Source: Clostridia bacterium (lineage in GTDB: Bacteria > Bacillota > Clostridia > Oscillospirales > Acutalibacteraceae). From it: a stretch of DNA of 23,090 nt. Location of the stretch: assembly GCA_900763035.1 (NCBI GenBank), contig CAAFIS010000256.1, forward strand, positions 1 through 23,090. The letters are read 5' to 3'. The notes under the pieces were generated by a model that saw only the letters and a program-made list of their open reading frames with translations, searched no databases and had not been told where the DNA came from. A program made the translations under genes and the position numbers. Of the stretch, positions 6,387-13,124 are shown in pieces (positions within the stretch are counted from its first letter, which is position 1; each line of letters begins with the position of its first letter).

Positions 6387-9300
6387 ATGAAGACCATGAC
6401 CAAACGGTGCGGGATGCTTTTGCTCTCGCTGCTGCTGCTCTTTTCGGCGGCGGCCCCGGCGATGACCTCGGCCGACGAAGGAACGCCGCCGGCCTACGGC
6501 GCAGACACCTTCGCACAGATGGATATCGTGGACGATTGCAGCAGCGGCAAAGATCTGCTCAGCGTCAAATACAGCGACGGTATGACCTATGCGGCCATGA
6601 GCAACGGCGATACGGCGCTGTTTTTCTCCGAGGCGACCTATGCGCTCCAAAACGAGCTGACGTGGGAGATCCGCCCGGAAGCGCGCGTGGCGCTCAGCGC
6701 TTATTACTATCACGGACAGATCGCCGACGGTGCGCCGACGGCGGAGAATATGCCGACGTTTTTCGTCAGCGAGGATCGGGTCAGCTGGACGCCGGTCGCA
6801 CAGACGAAGATGGAATATGTCGAATGGCTGCCGTATCAGGATAAGATCATCCACTGGATCGACAGCACGCCTGTCGGCGCGCGTTACCTGAAGGTGAGCT
6901 TTTCCGCGACCGGGATCACGGCATTCGGCGACCTGCGCATGAGCGGCGGCACCGGCAAGGTGAAGTACGAGACGGTGTTCGAGGACGGCGCGGGCGCGAC
7001 GGCGCTGTGCCGCGCTTACGCGACGAGCGGTGACGTCTACGGCAAGGATAACGATTATATCGGGCAGCTCGAACGGGCGGACATGACCGAGGACGGACAC
7101 AATAACGTGCTGGCGACCTATTGGCCGGTCGAAGCGAGCCATTCCTTCGTGGCGTACAACGGCATCGCGTCCGGCGGCAAGGTGATCGCCGAGGCTTACA
7201 TCCATTCAATGATCTGGGGCAAGAATGCGGCCGGTCTGACCGAGCCGGGCAAACTGCGCGATGATGTCGGCGGGCGGTTCTTCCGCCTGTCCACCTCGGC
7301 TGACGGACAGAGCTGGACGGTGGCGGAGGATACGCAGATCGCGGTCTATCCCGGCCCGCGGGGCACCGCGGAGAACGGTCAGTATCCGATCCGGGCGTGG
7401 GACAAGGTGATCTTGGGGCTGGAGGCTATGCCGGAGGGACACACCTACCTGCGTGTGGAGCTGCCGAGCTATAAGGACGTGCCGGATCTGGCCGGTGCGA
7501 CGTGGATGATGTTCGTGCAGTCGGTGCGGGTGCAGACGGAGATCCCGGCGGAGGAGACCGTCACGGAAGATACTGAGGCGCTTGCCGCTTTCGATGCGCT
7601 CACGTCCGTCGACGAGTTCGATGACGTCAGCCGGATCGCCGGCGTGCTGTACAAGGACGGGTTCACCGTGACGCCCGCCGCGGAGCAGGCGGTGCGCACG
7701 CGCACCGGGGATGCGGTGCTCTCGTTCGCCGAGGCGACCTATGCGCATAAAAACGAGATGAGCTGGGCGTTCTCGGCCGGGCAGCAGCCGGTGCTCGGGC
7801 TGTATTATCCCAAGGCGCTGCTCGATGAGGACGGCACCGTCCCGCAGCAGCTCCGCCCGGTGTTCTATACGAGCGGCGACCGCTTCACTTGGACGAAGCT
7901 CGATACCGCAGACGTGCAGACGCTCGGCTCGTACATCGGGCAAAAGCTGCTCGCGTTCCGCGGGGCGGCCGCGCCGCACGGCACAGCCTATCTGAAGGTC
8001 GTTTGGCAGACCGGCAGCAAGATCTCGTTCTCGGCGCTGCGCGCCGCAGGTACGGCTGACGGCACGCCCGCTTACGACCGGGTGTTCGAGGATCCGATGG
8101 ACTATGGCATCCGGCCGGCGGACAAATGCGACGTGATCTTTTTCAACGAAGAATACGGTCTGTTTACGGCCGGACAAGGTGAGGTGAAGGACTTCCGCCG
8201 CACGGACGGCAAAATGGGCGTGCTGCGCACCTACTGGCCGGAGGATAAAGATAAGGAGCTTTGGGTGGACTACAAGGTGCCGCTCGGCTCGCGTGTGACG
8301 GTGGAGGCCTATCTGCAAAACATCGTTTGGAAGCGCGGCGAGGACGGCGTGGTGCTGTCCGGTGAGCTGGCCGACGAGGTGAAGGCGCTCGGCAAATTCA
8401 AGCTCTACACCTCGGCCGACGGCAAAACGTGGGCCCCGGCCGAGGCGGTCGAGGCGGTGTATCCCGGCTTCGGTCAGATGGACGGGCATTGGGTCGCCCG
8501 CGACTTTGACAAAATCGTTTACGGCATCGAGCAGATGCCGCAGGGACATTCTCTCGTGCGCATCGTGCTGCCGAACTATCTGTCGGCCGAAGAGGTCAAC
8601 GGCGTGCGCATCCGCAAAGATCCCGAAAACCCGGACACGACCTATGACTGGATCTGGATCCCGTCGCTCAAATCCGTGCGGGCCGACCTGCCCGCCTCCG
8701 GGCTGCCGGAGGCAGAGCCGGTCGATGAGAAAGATCTTGCCGATCTGCCCATGCTCGATCCCTGTGACGATCTGAGCTTGGCGGAGCCGACCTCTTACGA
8801 GAACATTCGCGTGCAGCTGCCGAACGGCGTGTCCTTCGGGCAAACAGATCCGGGCGATGCGGCGCTCGTGCGTCTGCACGGCGATGTGCAGACCGCGCTG
8901 AGCTGGCGCGTCGGCGCACAGGCCAAGGTGGCGGTCATCGCCTATCAGCACGCCTCGACGATCGACGGCGACAGCGTGCGCGCCGATGCGGCACTGGCCC
9001 TGCTGACCGGACAGGATCGTTTCACGCTCAAGGCGGCCGCGCCGCAGGTGCGGGTGCTCGGACGCGTGGGGCAGAGCGAGTATTATAAAGTCGCCTATGT
9101 GATCGACCGTGTGCCGGACTATGATACCGTGCTGCGTGCCGTGTTCCCCAAAACGGCAAAGGCGACCGACATCGCCGTCGCTGCGGTGCGGGCGACGGCC
9201 GGTGTGCAGCAGACCGATCCGCAGTGGAAGACCACGTTCCGCGACACCTGCGCGGACGACACGTATGTGGATAGCTTCGAGGGCGGAACGCAGTTCGTTT

Positions 9301-9962
9301 ACGATGTGGTGGTGCGCGACGGCATCTTCGCCAACGACGGCACCTGCCTGCCCGACGGCGACCTCGAGCGGGTGTTCCCGGCCGTGGCGCGTATGGACAA
9401 TGCGATCGTGTGGAAGGTCGCGCCCGGTTCGCGCGTGACGTTCAAGGTCGGCTATATGTCCTATATGTTCGCGAACGATAAAAACGGCCTGACCGACTAC
9501 ACGGCGCTGACCGCGGATCGCGCCGCCGCCGGCCACGAGTTCATGCCGAAGCTGTACACCTCTGTGGACAACATGATCTGGGACGAGGTCGAGGATTTCC
9601 GCTTCGAATTCGTGCCGACCTACCACATCGACGAAAAGGCCGGGATCTCGGCGCACGGTTTCGATTTTGGCTATTTCCGGATCGACGTGCCGAACGATGC
9701 CCACTATGCGATCTTCGAGTTCCCCGGGATGTATGCCCATAACTGGGAGATCAAGCTGCACGACGTGCTGGCCGAGGAGCCGGTCGGCGGGATCGTGCCC
9801 GACGTGCCGGAGAAGCCCGACGTGCCGGACGGCGGCGGTAAGGAGACGGATGATGCGCCGGTGACCGGTGTGCGTCTGCCGGCGCTGCTGCCGGTCGCCA
9901 CATTTGCTGCGGCTGCGCTGATCGCCGCCCTCGCCGCGGCAAAACGCCGCCGCGCACGCTGA
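6387..9962 (+). CDS. Large membrane-anchored surface protein with three diverged tandem repeats
   Basis: I do not recognise a named family. Predicted 1191 residues: signal peptide about 1-29, three related segments of roughly 345-390 residues (about 42-390, 400-775, 778-1135), a P/D/G-rich stalk (about 1136-1160), a transmembrane helix (about 1163-1185) and the tail KRRRAR. Repeats 1 and 2 align clearly: EATYALQNELTW with EATYAHKNEMSW, VLATYWPVE with VLRTYWPED, AEAYIHSMIWGK with VEAYLQNIVWKR, and STSADGQSW with YTSADGKTW. Repeat 3 is more diverged but keeps a YTSVDNMIWDE segment. Each repeat looks like two beta-rich halves, and the S-x-DG-x-x-W motif is typical of discoidin-like sugar-binding sandwiches. 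A role in holding glycan at the cell surface is inference. ATG 6387 follows AGGAAGGGA at 6369-6377; ATG 6396 is an alternative. No catalytic motif was recognised. Confidence 0.85.
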   Translation: MKTMTKRCGMLLLSLLLLFSAAAPAMTSADEGTPPAYGADTFAQMDIVDDCSSGKDLLSVKYSDGMTYAAMSNGDTALFFSEATYALQNELTWEIRPEARVALSAYYYHGQIADGAPTAENMPTFFVSEDRVSWTPVAQTKMEYVEWLPYQDKIIHWIDSTPVGARYLKVSFSATGITAFGDLRMSGGTGKVKYETVFEDGAGATALCRAYATSGDVYGKDNDYIGQLERADMTEDGHNNVLATYWPVEASHSFVAYNGIASGGKVIAEAYIHSMIWGKNAAGLTEPGKLRDDVGGRFFRLSTSADGQSWTVAEDTQIAVYPGPRGTAENGQYPIRAWDKVILGLEAMPEGHTYLRVELPSYKDVPDLAGATWMMFVQSVRVQTEIPAEETVTEDTEALAAFDALTSVDEFDDVSRIAGVLYKDGFTVTPAAEQAVRTRTGDAVLSFAEATYAHKNEMSWAFSAGQQPVLGLYYPKALLDEDGTVPQQLRPVFYTSGDRFTWTKLDTADVQTLGSYIGQKLLAFRGAAAPHGTAYLKVVWQTGSKISFSALRAAGTADGTPAYDRVFEDPMDYGIRPADKCDVIFFNEEYGLFTAGQGEVKDFRRTDGKMGVLRTYWPEDKDKELWVDYKVPLGSRVTVEAYLQNIVWKRGEDGVVLSGELADEVKALGKFKLYTSADGKTWAPAEAVEAVYPGFGQMDGHWVARDFDKIVYGIEQMPQGHSLVRIVLPNYLSAEEVNGVRIRKDPENPDTTYDWIWIPSLKSVRADLPASGLPEAEPVDEKDLADLPMLDPCDDLSLAEPTSYENIRVQLPNGVSFGQTDPGDAALVRLHGDVQTALSWRVGAQAKVAVIAYQHASTIDGDSVRADAALALLTGQDRFTLKAAAPQVRVLGRVGQSEYYKVAYVIDRVPDYDTVLRAVFPKTAKATDIAVAAVRATAGVQQTDPQWKTTFRDTCADDTYVDSFEGGTQFVYDVVVRDGIFANDGTCLPDGDLERVFPAVARMDNAIVWKVAPGSRVTFKVGYMSYMFANDKNGLTDYTALTADRAAAGHEFMPKLYTSVDNMIWDEVEDFRFEFVPTYHIDEKAGISAHGFDFGYFRIDVPNDAHYAIFEFPGMYAHNWEIKLHDVLAEEPVGGIVPDVPEKPDVPDGGGKETDDAPVTGVRLPALLPVATFAAAALIAALAAAKRRRAR

Positions 9963-10028
9963 CGCCTTTTGACAGAGATACCGCCGCGGCAAAGCGAACT
10001 TCACCCTGCCCGGCGGCGTGCGCCGACT

Positions 10029-10060
10029 GCCCGGTGACCGGATATCGACCGGCACCGGGC
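10029..10060 (+). promoter_or_regulatory. Strong 5' hairpin just ahead of the solute-binding lipoprotein gene
   Basis: GCCCGGTG at 10029-10036 pairs with CACCGGGC at 10053-10060. After one bulged A (10037), CCGG at 10038-10041 pairs with CCGG at 10049-10052. The loop is ATATCGA (10042-10048). The stem ends 12 bases before the GGAGG at 10073-10077 and no T-run follows. Such a hairpin could stabilise the 5' end of a processed message, allowing extra solute-binding protein to be made from within an operon. A TTGACA at 9969-9974 in the same gap has no acceptable -10 partner. Confidence 0.5.
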
Positions 10061-10083
10061 GGCCGGCAGAACGGAGGATGACG

Positions 10084-11559
10084 ATGAAACGACTGATAGC
10101 CCTGCTCACCGCGCTGCTGCTGTGTTTGTCGGCAGTCGCCTGCGGGGGCAAGCCTGCCGACACACCGGAAAGCAGCGGCGCATCGCTGCCGGAGCCGTCG
10201 GCACCGGAGCAAAGCGAGAGCCTTCCTTCCCCGACGGACACGTCGGATGCGGCGACGACGGCCGGGACGACCGCCGCCCGCACGACGGTATCCGGCGGCA
10301 AGACGTCGCCGACGAAAAGCGCGGGCGGCGGCACGTCGCCGACGGAAACGCCCGTCGTCCATGCGACGCTGCCGAAATTCAACATCCGGGGGAAAACGGT
10401 CGAGCTGCTGACGCACGACAGCCCGGAGACCGAGGAATCCAAAAAGATCATCGCCCGCTTCAAGGACGCTTACGGCGCGACGCTGAAGATGACGTCCGTT
10501 TCGTGGTCGGACATGGCGACGAAGCTCAATTCCCGCGTCATGTCGAACGATCCGCCGGATGCGGTGGTCGTGCGCAATGCCGATATCTACACCTATCAGC
10601 TCAACGGCATCCTCAAGGACATCAGCGGGATGCTCGATCTTGATTCTGTACTGTGGCGGGACATCAAGGCGCGCAACAGCGATCTGATGCTGGGCGATAA
10701 GCAGTACGTCGCCGTGATCCAAAACTGGGTGAGCTGGTATCTGTGGTATAACAAAACGCTCATGCGCAACAACGGCGTGACCGATACGCCGGATAAACTG
10801 TATGAACGCGGCGAGTGGACGGTATCTGCCATGCAGCGGCTGGCCAAGGAACTGACCCTGCGCGACGGCGAAGCCGTGACGCAGTACGGCCTCGGTGCGA
10901 ACTACGACACGCTGGCCAATTGCCTGATGGCTGCCCGCGGCACGGCGCTGGTCACGCGTGACGGCAGCACGTTCAAAAACAACATCACCGCCACGCAGAT
11001 GGCCGACGCGTACAACCTGCTGTTCGATCTTTACGCCGCCGATAAGTGCATGGCGCCGATCGATCAGCACAGCAATATGTTTGCCAAGGGCCGGTGCGCG
11101 ATGCTCGTCGAGGGAAGCTGGCTGACCGACCAGCGTTCCATGCGCGCGCTCAAGGACAAAGGCTCCATCGAACTCGTGCCGTTCCCGAAGTGGGACGGCG
11201 AGCCGGAGCGTCAGATGGCCGAGATGACCTGCACGGGCATCCCGCGCAATGCGAAGAACACCGACCTCGGCCTTGCGTATATCAATTTCCAGCGCTATAA
11301 CGCGATCGACTACGATCAGCGAAAGCTCGACCGGGAGCAGCAGAAAAAGACCCGCCTGCTGACTGACAGCGAGCTCGACCGTATGGCGCAGGTGGAAAAA
11401 TATGCCGTGCCGGCCTCCGGCCTCGGCATCCCGAACACGCAGCAATACATGATCTCGATGATGGTGGCCTACGGTAACGCCTGGTCACTGGCCGTGGAAA
11501 AATATGCGCCCGAGGTGCAGAAGGCTGTTGACGAGCTGAATGCATCTGCCAAGGGATAA
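10084..11559 (+). CDS. Extracellular solute-binding protein, family 1 (sugar ABC importer lipoprotein)
   Basis: Predicted 491-residue lipoprotein that would capture an oligosaccharide outside the membrane and deliver it to a MalF/MalG-type permease pair. The signal peptide ends at SAVAC (C20); alanine at -3 is a less common lipobox residue. A T/S/G/A/P-rich tether runs to about residue 93. The binding domain (about 99-491) opens with a strand like VELLTHDSPE and contains WYNKTLMRNNGV-like and FAKGRCAMLVEGSW segments that are typical of family 1 sugar-binding proteins. ATG 10084 is preferred over ATG 10078 because GGAGG at 10073-10077 leaves a normal 6-base spacing only for the former. It is the first gene of the transport section, preceded by a strong hairpin and followed 18 bases later by the DUF4127 gene. 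The ligand cannot be deduced. Confidence 0.9.
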   Translation: MKRLIALLTALLLCLSAVACGGKPADTPESSGASLPEPSAPEQSESLPSPTDTSDAATTAGTTAARTTVSGGKTSPTKSAGGGTSPTETPVVHATLPKFNIRGKTVELLTHDSPETEESKKIIARFKDAYGATLKMTSVSWSDMATKLNSRVMSNDPPDAVVVRNADIYTYQLNGILKDISGMLDLDSVLWRDIKARNSDLMLGDKQYVAVIQNWVSWYLWYNKTLMRNNGVTDTPDKLYERGEWTVSAMQRLAKELTLRDGEAVTQYGLGANYDTLANCLMAARGTALVTRDGSTFKNNITATQMADAYNLLFDLYAADKCMAPIDQHSNMFAKGRCAMLVEGSWLTDQRSMRALKDKGSIELVPFPKWDGEPERQMAEMTCTGIPRNAKNTDLGLAYINFQRYNAIDYDQRKLDREQQKKTRLLTDSELDRMAQVEKYAVPASGLGIPNTQQYMISMMVAYGNAWSLAVEKYAPEVQKAVDELNASAKG

Positions 11560-11577
11560 GAAAGGCGATCAGACCGC

Positions 11578-13098
11578 ATGAAGAAAAAGATCCTACTGCT
11601 GCCGATAGACGAGCGGCCGTGCAATTACCTTTTCCCGCAGATGATGACCGAGGGCTCGGAATACGAGGTGATCTGCCCGCCGCTCTCCGTCATGCCGCAC
11701 CAAAAAAAGTCTGGCGACTGCGATCGGCTGTTCGCCTTTCTGCAGGAGCATATGGCCACGGCCGATGCCGTGCTGCTCTCGCTCAACACGCTGATCTACG
11801 GCGGTCTCGTCCCCTCGCGGCTGCATGAGGAGAGCCTCGAAACGCTGCTCTCCCGCCTTGCCCGTTTCGGCACGCTGCGCAGACGGTATCCGCAGGTGCG
11901 CGTGTACGCCTACACGCTCATCATGCGCTGCAACCGGGGCTGCTCCAGCGCCGAGGAGCCGGATTATTGGGCCGAATACGGCTATCGCATCTTCCGCATC
12001 GGCTATTTGAGCGATAGGAAACGGCAGACCGCGCTCTCCGCGCAGGAGAGCGACGAGCTGTCGCGTCTGCTGCAGGAGGTGCCGGCCGATATCCTGCACG
12101 ACTACACGGCCAGGCGAAAGATAAACCATGCGGTCAATCTCGCCTGCCTCGAGGCCCTGCGGGACGGCCTGTTCGATTTTCTGGCCATCCCGCAGGACGA
12201 TGCGGCGAAATACGGCTTTATGTGCGATGAACAAAAAGAGATCCGCCGCCGCATCGCCGAGCTGAAGATCGGCACGCGCTGCTATCTGTATCCCGGCGCG
12301 GACGAGGCGGGCAACACCATGCTCGCCCGGGCGATCAATGCCGACCGCGGCGAGCGGCCGCGCGTGTACATCCGTTTCGACAGCTGTGCCGCACCGACGG
12401 TGCGCCCGCTGTACGAGGACCGCTTCATCGGCGAATCGGTCAAATACATGGTGCTCGCGGCCGGCGGGCTGCCGGTGTATGCGCTGGCGGACGCCGACAT
12501 GGTGCTGCTGGTCAATTGCCCGGCCGGGGAGATGGAACACGCCGTGCTGCCGGATCGGCGCTACAGCGTCGACCGCACGGTGGTCGAGCTGGTGGAATAC
12601 GCGGCCTACTGCGTGGAGCGGGGGATCCCGGTAACGATCGGCGACTGCGCGGCTGCGAACGCCGGCGACGTCGAGATGGTCGAGCTGCTGCGCCAGAAGG
12701 GGATCTTGTTCCGGCTGGCCGGCTATGCCGGCTGGAACACCTCGGACAACACGCTGGGCACGGCCGTGCCGATGGGTATGCTCTATCGCCTGCTGGGCGA
12801 CCGGCCGGCCCACCGCGATTTCCTCTCGCTGCGCTATGTGGAGGACGTCGGCTATGCTACGCTCGTGCGCAGCGGGATCGACGAGCAGTTCTCCCGCCCG
12901 GCGGCGGGCAACTGCCGCGCCCTGCCGATGCGCGGCGAAGCCGCCGACTGCGCGAAGCATCGGCTGCAGGTCTTCGCCGACGGACTGACGGAAGGCGAGG
13001 ATGCGCATATCGTGGTCGATGACTGTTGGTTCCCGTGGGAGCGGGCGTTCGAGGTGGGGCTGCGCGTGCGTGCGACGCCCGCGCAGTCAGACCGATGA
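11578..13098 (+). CDS. DUF4127 family protein (function unknown, enzyme-like)
   Basis: Predicted 506-residue protein without signal peptide or membrane helix. The family-defining motifs are present: LLPIDERPCN at 7-16, LSLNTLIYGGL from 67, PQDDAAKYG at 205-213, YPGADEAGN at 238-246, IGDCAAANAGD at 354-364 and AGWNTSDNTLGT at 384-395. Their conserved acidic and asparagine residues at several separate sites look like an active centre, but no activity is established to my knowledge. The position between two solute-binding proteins suggests a part in metabolism of the imported sugar. The ribosome binding site is weak and distant (AAAGG at 11561-11565, 12 bases before the ATG), unlike the strong sites of its neighbours, which may mean low expression. 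The cytoplasmic location is inferred only from the lack of a signal peptide. Confidence 0.87.
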   Translation: MKKKILLLPIDERPCNYLFPQMMTEGSEYEVICPPLSVMPHQKKSGDCDRLFAFLQEHMATADAVLLSLNTLIYGGLVPSRLHEESLETLLSRLARFGTLRRRYPQVRVYAYTLIMRCNRGCSSAEEPDYWAEYGYRIFRIGYLSDRKRQTALSAQESDELSRLLQEVPADILHDYTARRKINHAVNLACLEALRDGLFDFLAIPQDDAAKYGFMCDEQKEIRRRIAELKIGTRCYLYPGADEAGNTMLARAINADRGERPRVYIRFDSCAAPTVRPLYEDRFIGESVKYMVLAAGGLPVYALADADMVLLVNCPAGEMEHAVLPDRRYSVDRTVVELVEYAAYCVERGIPVTIGDCAAANAGDVEMVELLRQKGILFRLAGYAGWNTSDNTLGTAVPMGMLYRLLGDRPAHRDFLSLRYVEDVGYATLVRSGIDEQFSRPAAGNCRALPMRGEAADCAKHRLQVFADGLTEGEDAHIVVDDCWFPWERAFEVGLRVRATPAQSDR

Positions 13099-13124
13099 CG
13101 GATGGGAAAGGAGACCGTGCGAAG

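Noticed and set aside
6361..6390. Nine-codon leader ORF whose TGA overlaps the start ATG of the large repeat protein
   Set aside because: It has no ribosome binding site of its own, and its purine-rich sequence is simply the ribosome binding region of the large gene. Its composition does not suggest an attenuator peptide.
9969..9974. Perfect TTGACA as a possible promoter before the solute-binding lipoprotein gene
   Set aside because: No acceptable -10 box is found 15-19 bases downstream; the sequence there is G+C-rich (for example AAGCGA). A lone hexamer is expected by chance.
7206..10463. 1085-codon open frame on the minus strand
   Set aside because: It lies antisense to the repeat protein and the start of the binding-protein gene. 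In G+C-rich DNA the complementary frame of a real gene is often free of stops. The translation is rich in His, Arg and Leu, has no recognisable domain, and the plus-strand genes have signal peptides, anchors and ribosome sites.
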